Assembly: GCA_001692895.1 (NCBI GenBank)
Contig: KV748217.1
Coordinates: 434,001 to 498,000, forward strand
Reading direction: 5' to 3'
Length of the DNA stretch: 64,000 nucleotides
From: Cenococcum geophilum 1.58
Lineage: Eukaryota > Ascomycota > Dothideomycetes > Gloniales > Gloniaceae
In this document: one piece after another, positions 23,382 to 35,673 of the stretch
Layout: each line of letters opens with the position of its first letter
Numbering within the stretch: position 1 is the stretch's first letter
Notes under the pieces: generated by a model
The model's input: only the letters and a program-made list of their open reading frames with translations
Told to the model about the DNA's origin: nothing
The model's database searches: none
Position numbers and translations under genes: made by a program

Positions 23382-26212
23382 CACCCCCTTAGCTTTAAGC
23401 TCTTTAAGGTTAAAGATAACCACCTTCTTGTGTCCGTTAATAAGCTAATTAAACTATAATCTTATCTAAATCCTTCTATCTCGCTCTAATCTTCTTCCTT
23501 AGGTCCTCTAGTTGCTTCTCCTTATTTAGCCACTCCTTAATATCTACTATTCTAATTATATTAACGAAGCTCTTAAACCTCTACTTGGGCAGGGCCTTTA
23601 TAAATCTATTAGCAATTATCTCCTTCATCGCTTTCTATTAAAATAGTACTCGTCTTATTACGTATTCTTAATATAACTAGTATTAATAGATATCGACGTA
23701 TCGGAGCTTTATAATTAGCTTTACCATATCTTCTATAATTAATTAGAGTATTTAGATATTATTACAGTTAATAATTAAGGGCTCGTTTAGCCTTAATGTT
23801 ATTACTTTAAGCAGCCTGCTAATAAAGATAGCTTCCTTTACTATTTATAATAGGGCTAATAACTCGGCTTCTATGCTTAACGTTATTACTATATTTTACT
23901 TATTTGCTCTTTAGGCGATTGGTCCCTTAAATAGCTTTATAACACATCCTTACAAGCTCTTTCTGTTAATGGAATTATCTGCGAATAATATATCACTAGC
24001 ATAGATAAATAATTGCGCTTTACCTTTACCGTCTCTTCCGTTGTCTCGTCCTCTGTCGCGTATTCCTTTATCTCTCCCTCTACCGTTTATTCCTTCCTTA
24101 TCTCCTCTATAGTAGATTACTTTACTCCTCGTGCTATATAAGTACTAGATTACTCTATCTTCCGCTTAATAGTGCTCTTAGCTTAGGTTCTAATTAAACC
24201 TTACTAGCTATAATACTATAAAAGTAATGTCTAGACGCGTTATAGTAGCTATATAGAGTACTAAACCTAATTTTCTTTAATATAGTATTATAGAAGCTAG
24301 TAGGGATATAGGATGGACTAATAGGTCTATATTAGGGGACGGACGCGTTAAATAGATTAATTAGTAATTAATAGGGAGGAGTTCTAATTCTGCCATAGGA
24401 GTATCTAAAAGACGCCCTTTAAGATCTATCTTATACTAGTTAGCTATCTTCTTAATATAGGCTTTTTAGGATAGCTATAGGAGCCTCTAGCTATAATTAC
24501 ATAGTATATAAATTCCTAGGAACTATTTTAGCTCTCTAAGGGTACTTATCTAGTATTCCTTACTTAGCTCCTTAATTGCTTCTTAAGCTTTCTTCTTATC
24601 TATCTTTCGGTAGTAGAAGACAATATCGTTAATATAGAAGAAGACGACTATTTTACCTTTTAGTATAACGCATGGCTCTTAAGGAACCTCTTTAAAACCT
24701 AATTCGTTTAACGAGCTTATAAGATTCTTTTGCTATAATAGAGGGTATTATTATAGTCCGTAAAGGGCTTTTCTTAAGCGCAGTACTTTGTCTATCCTTC
24801 CTTTACTAAACCCTAATAGTAGCTTTATATAGATAACCTTATTAAGATCGTAATAGATAAACGCGTTAACTATATCTATTTATATTATCTCTAGGTTAAA
24901 GTTTACAGTAATTGCTATAAGGGTTTAAAAGGTCGTACTTACTAATATAGTAGCTCTTATAGGTAGATCTTCTAGGGTCTATTAATTTCCGTATACTATT
25001 AAGCGTGCCTTATATTTCTAGAGGAATCCGTACTTGTCCGTCTTATAGATAAACACCTATATTAAGCTAAGGATCTACTATCCCTTTATATACTTCTTAT
25101 CTATTTTTTAAAATAACCTTATTTAATAATAAGATTAGAGGTGGGCTTGTTAAGCCTCTTAGAAATAATCTTAAAGAGGGTATATATTAAGGTCCTAGAT
25201 TAACTAAGGTAGAGGAGGTAAGTTCTTCCTCTATAGTCTAATATTACGTATTCTACCTAATTTTAGCTTACTATTATTAAGTTAACTATTAAGGTTAAAC
25301 TTCCTTTCTGCTAAGAAGGCGCTATAATAGGTTAAAGCAATCCTTTTAGTAATAAAGTCTTTAAACCTATTATTGCCGGCTTTCTTAAATAAGTCTTTAG
25401 CCGAGTTATTAAACATCCCCTAAGTATTAAACCCGTCTCCTATTAGTTGGATACTGTCCTAATTTTATATATTTAACTTTATAGAATACTTAACATAAAA
25501 GGTATATGGAGATTCTTTGTCTTCTTTTATTGGAGGTAGCGTATAATATACGTCTTCGAGAGCTTTTATAAGCTTAAGGCCTACTAATTTATTAAAGGTT
25601 TAAACTGGCTTATTAGCGTTATTGTCTTCCTTTTAAATTAACGGTTTAAATACTTCTTTATTATCTTCTAGAAAAACCTTATTCTTAATTAAAGTATTAA
25701 GAAGTTAAATCTTCCTAATTAGCGTGTCTAATTTAGCGTATAGGTTCTCTAAGATGTCCGTTTACTTACCGTTAAAGAACATCTTTTTATTAAAGATAAT
25801 ATCCCTTATAGAGATGACGATACCCTTATATAGGATCTAGATCCTATAGATATTAGTAGAGTTATAGCTAATAAGGTAGCTAATATAGGCTCGCGGATCT
25901 AGCTTACTTAGCCTTTTCTTCTTTAGCTAGGCATTTAACGTTATTGCGTACGCCCTATAGCCGTAGGCTTTTAGGTATACTAGTTGCTATTTTCTTAATA
26001 TTTTATTAGCTAGGAAGGTATAGAACCTCTTATATAGCGATTTCCATCTATTGCTTTCTTATAGCGTTTAATCTTAAAGATAGACTATATAGTTAATGAT
26101 CTCATCCTATAAGTTATGTAGTAGATTAATAGTAATTCTTATTACCCGTGCTCTCTTAATAATTATACCCCCTAAGCGTTTAGCGGTACCGTTTTAAGTT
26201 TAGGTATATAGC

Positions 26213-26404
26213 TGTCACGGGACGGGGTAGTGGCTACAAGACGTATGTATTCGAGGAGTCTACAAGACGTTGCGCGATCGATCGTAAGGGTCGAGGGCGT
26301 AAGGAGGTGATATACCTACGCGTAGCTGATATAAGCTGTACGCGAGGTGTACGCGAGAGCACGGGGCTCTCCTATGGAGGCCCCTGCGGTGGGGTTCCGT
26401 GATA
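26213..26404 (-). repeat. 3' LTR of B2
   Basis: 192 bp, window-strand start TGTCACGGGACGGGG, end GGTTCCGTGATA. Its right neighbour CTACCCCCCC is the complement of the polypurine tract. Confidence 0.9.
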
Positions 26405-26749
26405 CTACCCCCCCTCCTATAGAGGCGGAGCTCCGGCGACGCTGTGGTTACTATATATATATAGAAGGGACACTTAGGGTATAGAAAAGAAGAAAGGGGG
26501 GTATTATTAAAGGCTTAAAATAACGTTATATAATAAGGCTTGGCATCTAAGAATCCGACTAATTAAATAACTTTAACCGCTAGTCGAAGTTCCTAGATAT
26601 CTTAACGATATTCCAGTTACGTAATCGCACTTTACCGTAATCTAACGGCAATCTAACGGCAATTTGCCTCTACGTAGTAATGTATAACGGTTTAACTCTA
26701 TAAGGGCTCCTATAGAGGATTAGGTATAAAATCTCTGCTTAGGCCCGGT

Positions 26750-29700
26750 TTCTATAGGTTCGCGTAGTAAAAGTCGCTAATTAGATCCTTTGCATTTTCG
26801 AAGTCTTCCTATAGTTGCTATTCTAGCTAATCTATGTCGAATCCTATATATATAGCTCTATAGTAGAGCCATTGTCCTCTACCTTTACTAAAGTATTTAG
26901 AGTTAATAATTTGTTTAACGGTCCACTCCTTATAGTTCTCATCTTCGTTCTCATCTTAGATTAGTACTAGTAGGGGTTCAGGCTACATCTACCCCGGTAA
27001 GGGGTTAGGCTAGTAAAGGTATAGTAGCTATAGGTGAAATATAGGCTATATCCCACGGGTGGCTAGGGCAGGCAGGAGCTCTAGCTCATATGCGGCTCCC
27101 CTATTAATAACTTGTTTAATTAGGTAGGGGCTAAGGTTCTTATAATTAAGTGACTTTATAGGCCTCTATGTAGAGATATTATGTATATTTAGCTATACCC
27201 AGTCGCCAACACGCATCTCCGGTAGTGGCGTTCTATAATAGTTAGCAAAGTAGGCCTACTTTACTTAAGCCTAGGCCATTTCTCCCTTACAGTAGTTGAG
27301 TAGATTTTTTATGCGGTCTATATACTAGTTGGCAAGTAGCATCTTAAGGCATTTTCTATATGGCAGTTTCTTATTAATAAGTTCTAGTGGTTCTATACCG
27401 GATTGGGGGTAATATCCCTTATTCGCGAAGAACGGGGTAAGTCCTATAGTAGTTAAGACGTAATTATTCGCTGCAAATTTACCTAGTAGGAGGTAATCCA
27501 CCCAGTTATCTTAACTATAGGCGACTACCTGTCGTAGGTACGCTTTTATGCTAGCATTAGCGTTTTCCGGTTACCTAGTAGTTTTGTAGTAAAAGGATAT
27601 AGATATCTTAACGGAGATGCTAAGGCGTTGGCAGATTTGTCTCTATACATTAGAGCTAAACTATGTGCCTTAGTCGGACGTAATTAAGTCAGGTAACCTA
27701 TATAATCGGTAGATTTCGTAAAGAAAGGCGTTAGTAACGTCGCTAACGGCTACGCCTTCGGTTAGGACGTAGTGGCGCTCTTTTATAAGTCGGCATATTA
27801 TCATAAAGATGTTCTTATAGGTACGGCTATATCGCTTATAGGGTGGTAGGTTAATAACGAAATCTATAGCAATATCTGCCTATCGTTATATAGGTACTAG
27901 TAGAGGGTGCAGTAGTCCTTAGTACTTTATATTAAAGGCCTTAGCGCGCTTATAACTGTAGTAGGCGCCTATAAAGCGTTTAACTAAGTCTATTATTTTA
28001 GGCTAGAAGTAGTATCGGCTAAGAAGCTTATAGGTTCCTTCTCTGCCTAGGTGGCCGCTTAATCAGAGGTCGTGGGCCATTTAGATTAGTTGCCGTTATA
28101 GATTTTCTAAGTTAGGGATAAATAGACGGCCTCTATAATAGAGCCTGTTCTCTTTTACTTTTAAGGCTGCTATATTAATCTGGCCTAAGCTTTAGAGTTT
28201 AGTCGGTAGCGTACGGGCGCTAGCGGTCTTTGCGGTAATAAGTTAATGCAGTAATAGGTTAATAGAGGTGTTATATACCGTGGTGATAAGCTTATTAATT
28301 TTGGGAGGTAATTTTAGTTCTATAGTATGGAGCTAAGGTATAGTTAGCTCTATTGTAGGTAGCATACCTAGGGCCAAATTCCATACTTTTAGGATCGTTT
28401 GTTGTTGGAACTGGTTATAGGGGTTATCTTTAGACTAAGGAAGGTCTTATAAGCGGCGTGTTAGGCTATTAGGCTTAGTACCTTATACTCCTAGCCTATA
28501 TATAATTTTAAAGTTAAAACCAGAGAGAAACTCGTTCTAGCGTGCTTAGCGTTAGTTTAGCTATTTCATAGTTATAAAGTACTTAAGGTTGCAATAATCC
28601 GTAAGAACTTTAGTTGGCTAATTAGGTTCTACTAAGAAGAGTTCTAGTTGGAATTCCTTAAACGCTTATATAATCGCGAGAAGTTCCTTATTATAGATCT
28701 TATAGTTATATTCTTATAGTNTAAGCTTAGANNAATANAATGNNACTAGGTANAGGAGACNNTTGTTACCTATNTAGGAGAGGANGCCTNNNTTAANGTG
28801 GTCTAAGGAGTTAGTCTTAAGATAGAGTTATTATCCTAGTATAAAGTAAGCTAGGATAGGTGCTTTAGTAAAAGCATCTTTAAGGTCTTAGAACGCCTTC
28901 TTATATTTAGGCGTCCAGATAAAACGTAAATATATTTTTCTTCCTTTTGCGGAAAGGCCCTTCGTTTATATTATTGCTATAAGTAGTGCTATAACACCTA
29001 AGAAGTTATATATAAATTTTTAATAGAAGTTGGCGAAACTAAGGAAAGCTTATACGTCTTTAATACAGTTAGGGGTTTACTATTTAGTAATTGTGCGTAC
29101 CTTTTTAGGGTCCATACGGACACCCTTAATAGTAATGATTAGTTTAAGGTATTTTACTTCTATAACTAAGAATTCGCACTTTTTTAAATTAATATAAAGT
29201 CCTACGTCCCTAAGGCGCTGTAGGACCTTTTAAACGTGCTTAGTATGCTTAGAAGGGTTATTACTATAAATAAGTATATCGTCCAGGTACGCAGAGTAGA
29301 AGTTGTTAAGGTAGTTCCGTAAGGCATTATTAATATAGCTTTAGAAGCTGCCTAGGCCATTATATACGCTAAAGGGTATAATGGTATATTTAAATTGGCT
29401 AAAGCGTAATATAAATGCGGTTTTCTATTCATCACCTTTTTGTATTTAGAGGCGGTTAAAGGCAGCAATAATATTAAGCTTGGTATAGATTTTGGCTTAG
29501 CTAAGCCGCTTAAGAGTCTTACGTATAAGCGGTATAGGGTATTAGTTCTTAATTATAATAGCGTTAAGTCCTCTATAGTTAATATAGAATTAAATACCTC
29601 CTCCTAGCTTCTTAGTAAGGAGGATAGGGGCGGCTATTAGGGATATACTGGGGCGAATAAACCCTTTATTAAGGTGTTTGTTAATATACTTTTTAACAAC

Positions 29701-31100
29701 TAGAAGTTTATCTTTTAATATTAAGTAGGGTCTCTTATAGGGTAGCGTTTTTCCTTATTTAATATTAATGGCATAGTTATTAGGTTAATATAGGGGGAGT
29801 GTATCTATACTCTTTTATAAGCACACGTTAATAAAGTTATAGTACCTCTTAGGGAGGAGCTTACGGAGTTCCTTGTTAGTAAGTCCTTTTTTAAGCTTTA
29901 TAAACTTCTTAAAGTCTAAAAGTAAAAGTCCATAGAGTTTTATAGGGGCATCGTTTTCTAGGAGGTTAACTATATCTATTCTATTACTATAGAGGACGTA
30001 GTCCTATTCTTTATTAAGCTTATATAGTTATAATTAGGAGGCTATAGTAACGGTCTAGCCTTTCTTACGTACTATATGGTAAAAGGCCGCGGCACTTATA
30101 TAATAGTAGTTGGTTATAGGTAGGGTAATAAGGGGTTCCTTAGGTTAGTATCCTAGGGAGTAGATAGAGGCGGCTAGGCTATATCCTAGGCAGGTCTCTC
30201 TATAGTATTTAGAGTTAAAGGTTACTTCTCTCTTTTTCTAGTTAATGGCGGGGTTGTGTTATTTGAGCTAGTTTATTCTAAGGATAATAGGGTAGTTAGT
30301 AAGTGGTGTAATATAGGCCTAGAGTTCTTTCTAGTGCCTATTTATATCTAGGTAGAGTTATACTATATAGGTAATCTTTTATGCGGTATAACTACCGTTA
30401 GTAAGTTATAGGGCGCGGGCTTTAGTAAGGGGTAAGGTAGGTAGGTTATAAGTGCGTATAAATTAGGTATCTATAAATTTATTAGTAGCTCCGTAATTAA
30501 TTATAGAACGGCTTTTATATTATTTTTTGGCAGTAGTTCCTATTATGGGTAAAACTATCTATTTCTGTTTATTTATCTTTACTAAGTTATCTATTAAGTA
30601 GGCCGATATATAGATCCCCTTATCATTAGGGCGTCCTAACCTGCGACTTAGGGCTAGGACTTAGCGTTTTCCGTTTCCGTATCTAACTCTACCGCTATTA
30701 CTACGTCTTCGTTTTGTACGGTAATAGCATATAGCGACGTATTTAGTGTTTAAGGTACTAGGTTAGGTATTAAATGGTAGCTACTAAACCTAGCCATTAG
30801 GCAGTTTAGGCTATAGCTATAATAGCCTTCTTAATAATATCTATAGTAACGCTTTAGCTTTTAGAGTAGCTCGCGTTCTCCGTCTAGTAGCTTTTGCGGG
30901 AAGGTTAGTATAGAAAGGTCGATATTAGGACCAGTAGTATTGCTTAAGGTAGTAGGCGTTAGTGGTTTAGTAGGTCCGGAGGGCTTCTATAGGGAGGTCT
31001 TTAGGTAGGGGTTTGCAGTAGTAATCTAATTTAGTCGTTGTTTAATCTTCTATATAGCTGCTACTATATTATAAATATTATTATAGTTGTAGCTAGCGGC
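26750..31100 (-). pseudogene. B2 pol remnant
   Basis: Same protease, RT, RNase H, integrase and chromodomain order as B1 pol. RT is recognised by an NNFYSAYLDDILI stretch on the complement of 29269-29312, keeping both catalytic Asp. Undetermined bases at 28721-28797 fall in the RNase H region. The reading frame is still broken by stops, so no active polyprotein is expected. Confidence 0.8.
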
Positions 31101-32364
31101 TGTGTGACTAAGGCGATAAGTGACTTTTTTAAGGAGATCTTCCTAGTCTTTAGTATCGTCTCAGGCGAGGGCTCTAGTGTATTTCTGGAATTTAACATAG
31201 AACTTATTAAATAATTCGGTAGGGCTTATCTTTAGGACACGTAGTTTAGCTTGGTTGGTGGCTAGTAGGTTATAGTCGCGGTATATTAGGTTGAGATCGT
31301 TAAGGACTTCTTAATAGGACTGCCACTTCTAGGGGCTATTGGTCTCCTATTAGGCGAAGAGTCTGTTAAATAGTATACCCTTTATTCGCCCGATAATGTA
31401 GCTAATCTTAGTATCTTTTATAGGAAAAAGGTAGGCGCTCTAAGTTAGTTTCTCGCGGATTTATATCTTCTAGTAGCTGTATTCTTTGCGGTCTCCCTAG
31501 AAAACTAAGGGATTAGGGTAATATACATTAGACCCTATAGTGGCAGCTTAGGTTTAGTTGTTATAGCTTTTATTATCGCTTTAGTAGGGGTTCCTATTAA
31601 GTAAGGCTGCTTAGCACTAACCCTTTATTAAGCGTTAAGTAGGTAAAGTTGCCGGGGGTGTAGAGACTTAAGTGGCGTTATATACAGTAAAGAGGTATTT
31701 AGTGTTGTTACAAATGTGCTCGTTAAGCTAAGATTATAGGTATTTAATTATGCCTTTTTTTTTAGTAACTGTAGCAATAAGTACGATCTTAGCCTTCTTT
31801 AACTGTTAAACGTCGCGTTTAGACACGCGGAGGTCATCTTTGGTTTTTTAACGCGTATTATTAGCGAGCGCCTCGCAAGCTTATAGGTCTTGGATAATAT
31901 CGCGATCTTAGGCAGTACGCATCTCGGCTTATATAAGCTTTAGGTAGTAGTTCTATAGAAGGCGGTAGTATTTATCGGGTTTTTATACTACCATTTTTGC
32001 AAATGTCTTAGCGTCTCGTATTTTAATTTTAATAGGTAGTAGCCCTTCCGCTTACTTATTTGTAGTTGTGTAGTTAATAAAAGATAAGATATTATTAGTG
32101 TCTATCTCCTTAGGGGTTAAGGCTAGGGCTAATAAATTGAATTCTCCTNGGATTAATTGGCGTTGTAGGTTAAGTATANGTATTNGATTATTCTTTNGGT
32201 TTAATATAGTGGCTAGTAAGGAATATTATCTTACTATTATAGGTTCCTTAGAAGTATAAAGTAAGGTAACTTATAGGCACGCTGCTTCTGGCAGCGCCTG
32301 TAGTATTATAGAGACGTAGAATTAGTTATAGGCTGGGTGTCGGTGGTAAAAAGGCGTAACATAA

Positions 32365-32556
32365 TGTTATGGGACGGGGCAGTGGCTACAAGACGTATGT
32401 ATTCAAGGAGTCTATAAGACGTTGCGCGATCGATTGTAAGGGTCGAGGGCGTAAGGAGGTAATATACCTACGCGTAGCTGACATAAGCTGTACGTGAGGT
32501 GTACGCAAGAGCACGGGGCTCTCCTATGGAGGCCCCTGTGGTGGGGTTCCGTAACA
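32365..32556 (-). repeat. 5' LTR of B2
   Basis: 192 bp, window-strand start TGTTATGGGACGGGG, end GGTTCCGTAACA, followed by TSD ATAGC. Nearly the same as 26213-26404, differing mainly by transitions. Confidence 0.9.
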
Positions 32557-34933
32557 ATAGCGCTAAAGGCTTAAATATAATCCCTTAGGACTATAGCTAT
32601 TTAAGGGTTGTTCTTCTCCCTAGCTTATTATCTAATCTAATAGTATTAACTTTAAGGTTATACCTTAGACGAATCCACTTAATAAAATCTTTAAGCACTT
32701 ATAGTGTTTCCTTTTTCTTATTATGCGTTGTTATAAAGTACGGGAAAAATCTTCCTAAGTAGGTATTATGGATAAGTATAACTCATACGAATCCGGTATG
32801 CGCTTTCTTAAGGTTAGTTTAGTTAATATAGAGGTTAAGATAAGGTTTATTAATCTTCTATTTTAAAAACCTTTATAAGACCTAACGCTTAATTTTAGCG
32901 AGGCTGTAGTGTTAATATTCCATTATTTTAAGGCCTTAAAGCTTAACTCCTAGGGCGTTAATGCCTAAATAATAAAGGCTTATAGGTCCTAGATAACCTA
33001 AATACAAATGCTATTGTTATATATTACCTTTCGCATCTAGACAAATATCTCTTAATAATACTCTGCGCTTCCGTTGGCGGCATAGTAGTTAGCTTATATT
33101 AAATGCTAATAAACTTCCTAGTTAGACGTATTTAATAGTCTATTATCTATAACGTTCTTCTATTTAATATAGGATTGTATTATTTTTTTAAACTAGAAGA
33201 TTGTTACCTTCTTTATTATTCTAGTAGTATCCTTATTTTTAAAGTAGATGGAATAATACTATATTTATATTAAAGTCCGTATAAAAGGCAATGTCCTTAA
33301 GACGTAGGATTCCCTTGCTCTTGTCTAGTTTTATAACTTAAATAGTAATATTGCCGTAGCCTAGTATAGGCACTTTTAAGCTACTGGCGATAATATATTT
33401 ATATCTTAGAGCTTTTCTAAAGTTATGGAAATAAGAGAGGTTATTAAAGATATAAAGAGTAGTTCCTAAGTTAAGAATAGTTAATAGCTTTAGTAAATAG
33501 AGTTCACTAGTATAAAACAATTCTAGGAATATTATATTAGCTTTTCCCTTAATCTTAACTTCCTAACTCTTATTCTGTTGTTATTAAGCCTTATCTTCTT
33601 ATTCTTTAAGTCCGATCTTTATAACTTAGTTAGTAAAATCCTTGTTCTTTTCTACCTTCTTTAGTGCCCTTTTAATACGAGTATTTTTAATTATAACTCT
33701 TATAGGTCTCTTATTTTTAAATAAATACTAATAGTCCTAAATAGAATGTTCTTATATTCCGCACGCTAAGTACTTAGGTATTAGCTTCTTATAGGACGTG
33801 TCCTTATCTACTAGTATCCTAGCTTTCTTTAAGCGTCTATTATATGCTAAGGTTTTTCCTCTCTATAAACTTTTAATAGTATTAGAGTAATCCTTAATAG
33901 CTTACTCTACGAAGTCTGCATTAAAGGTACTCCCTTTTATAGTAGTATTAGCTTTCTTTAAGGGTGTTCTAAGTCCTTCTTATAGCTCCCTTGCTACTCT
34001 GCGATATTTAAAAGACCTTAACTTTTAAGGGTTATTTAACTCGATAGTATACTTTATATAGAAGGCGTCGCTAAAAGGTTAAATAACTTCTGCTAATTCT
34101 TATAGCTAGATTCCATTAGATATTTAAGGGATCTTATACTTTTCTCCTAGTAATATTGCATGTTCCCATTAATCTAGCTACTGATTTAATTTTAATAAGT
34201 GTTTAAACCCCTTAAGAGCTTCTATATATTAGTGTTGTACCTTCTTCCTAATAAATAATAAGGTAGGTTTTGTGTTCTCCTTTAATTAAAATAGCTATTC
34301 TTTAACTGTTAAGGAAGGGTTAAGTAGTAGCTTCTTCTATATTGGTGCTGTGGATGTAATTTAGGTGCGGATCTATTAAAGGTGCTCTTCTTATTTTAGA
34401 AAATACTTTATGTCCTAGTCGTAGTATCGTCTGCTATTCTTGTACGCCCTCTATTAATTCGTTAAGAGCTATGCATATAAGGTTGCATTCTTGTTAAAAT
34501 CTGTAACTTTTGGATAGGGTAGTTCTTATAGTAGACCTCGTTAAGGTACTTCCTTGTCTAGGTTAACGTGGGCCCAAATTTGTTTATCTATAAGGGCTTA
34601 TAGTTGCCAAATTTATTACTCCTAGTCTTCTAGCTTATTAAAGATAATTATAGTAGATAAACTTAACCTTAGTGGAGTTATTTAACTAATAGGCAAAGGA
34701 GAAATTAAGATAAGATTTTATCAATAGGATCTTCCTTTGACGATTAAGGTGGAATCTTATAAAATCTTATGGACTCTTATAGAATCTCGTCCTGTAACAA
34801 TTAAGGTAGGATTTCTATCAGAGTCTGCGTCCTTTAACGATAAGGTGTTAGAGTCTAACAATGAGGTAAAATTTCTTTAAATGATTAAGTAATAGCTAAA
34901 TAGCTTCTTAAGTCGGCGGACTAGGCTTATAAC

Positions 34934-35107
34934 TGTCAGATAGTTTATATAGAGCTATTTATTAATAAAATGGGTTAATTAATTAATAATCTTAATCGTT
35001 GATTAACCTAGGGCCTCTAGGCTTAGATAAAGATATTTATAATACACGTGACCCATACACGTAACCCGTGTATATCCTACGCTATATAGAATACAGATTA
35101 TCTAATA
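34934..35107 (-). repeat. 5' LTR of copia element C
   Basis: 174 bp; inside the element the complement reads GTTATAAGCCTAG directly after the LTR, the expected place of the primer-binding site. The tRNA used cannot be named. Confidence 0.88.
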
Positions 35108-35646
35108 TAAGCTACCCCTACCCTATAAGGCTACACCAGAGAAGGACCCAATGTTAACTATCAATATTGCTATGCTAAGGACGATTAGGTAGGCAGGCGA
35201 CCTAGCTTAGTATATTAGATAAAACTAGTAGGAGTAGGAGAATAAGGACCTAAATAAGGCTATATAGAAATATATATACAGCGCAGAGATTTAGCTTTAA
35301 GTATTTAGATCTCTTAAATGGTAGTTAAAAGAGACTAAGGCTAAGAATAAGTAACGCTAAAAGTAGAAGGCTATATAGAAGTTTAGGGTAATTATAGTAG
35401 CTAAAGGCCGCTCACTAGCTAAAAAGAAGAAGGTAGATAATAAAAAGAAGCTTATAAATAAGCGTAAAAATAAGGCTAAAATATTAATACTAGAGTATAA
35501 AACTTCTAATAACTCTAAGGACGAATATAGTAAATGGGATAAAGCGCGTAAGTAGCAGAAAGACTTGTAAATATTAATGTGGTATTGCTATATAATTAAT
35601 TCTTTTAAACCTTGGCAATTAAGCCGTCCTAGTAATTAAGATGTCC

Positions 35647-35673
35647 ACCACCCAGTCTAAACGACTGGGTGGT
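35647..35673. repeat. Perfect 11-bp inverted repeat with 5-base loop
   Basis: ACCACCCAGTC (35647-35657) and its exact complement GACTGGGTGGT (35663-35673) flank TAAAC. It stands between the 3' end of the pogo-like element D and the 5' truncation of gypsy element E, in otherwise AT-rich sequence. It could be an element terminus; that is not shown. Confidence 0.75.

Larger units (their letters stand above)
26213..32556 (-). mobile_element. Ty3/gypsy element B2, complete, same family as B1
   Basis: Both LTRs (192 bp each) and a perfect TSD, ATAGC at 26208-26212 and 32557-32561, bound a 6344-bp element on the minus strand. Gag is near 32.3-31.0 kb, RT near 29.75-29.1 kb, RNase H near 28.8-28.5 kb, integrase near 28.05-27.1 kb and a chromodomain near 26.95-26.75 kb. 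The RT catalytic motif YLDDILI is intact (complement of 29269-29290). The sequence keeps more TG/CA than B1, so it looks less heavily RIPed. Stops are still frequent. Confidence 0.93.
23500..34700 (-). pseudogene. Copia C gag-pol: protease, integrase, RT, RNase H; inactivated and split by B2
   Basis: In minus-strand order: gag region near 34.7-33.6 kb; protease at 33520-33338, where the active-site DSGTT-type motif reads LNLGTTLYIF, followed by ILGYGNITI. Integrase runs from about 33010 to 32557 (DNELG then GIIFKPLA) and continues at 26212 with an NGTA motif after B2. RT is near 25.2-24.4 kb with FFYINDIV at 24648-24622 (Val and Asp changed in the YVDD motif). RNase H near 23980-23700 has FADNS and GPIA. 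Protease-integrase-RT order identifies Ty1/copia. Removing B2 and one ATAGC copy joins the integrase in frame. Confidence 0.88.
23208..35107 (-). mobile_element. Ty1/copia element C, complete, RIP-inactivated, contains B2
   Basis: LTRs at 23208-23381 and 34934-35107 (174 bp each; complement starts TGTTAGATAAT and ends CTATCTGACA) are flanked by a perfect TSD TAAGC (23203-23207 and 35108-35112). It reads on the minus strand. A gypsy element (B2) with its own TSD sits in the integrase at 26213-32556. Without it, C is about 5.5 kb, the usual copia length. A polypurine tract complement (CACCCCCTTAGC) follows the low-coordinate LTR at 23382. Confidence 0.93.
22280..35600 (+). pseudogene. Element D: pogo/Fot1-like (Tc1/mariner) transposase, split by copia element C
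   Basis: A DDE transposase with CENP-B-like N-terminal part is readable on the plus strand at 22300-23207 and again at 35113-35580. Visible in order are a helix-turn-helix remnant (TKWTIHF, near 22378), KEWFNALG (about 22480), the first catalytic Asp in NMDELGI (22547-22567), a second-block NGHSFY with Asn for the usual Asp (about 22888-22906), and a QPLN motif near 22990. The C terminus (35113 onward) is Lys-rich. The break at 23207 is a clean insertion of C with TSD TAAGC; deleting C plus one TSD gives continuous KVLNKLPLP. The upstream part is cut off by B1, so the element's 5' end lies outside the window. Internal TAG/TAA stops make it dead. Transposition is its only inferred role. Confidence 0.82.
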
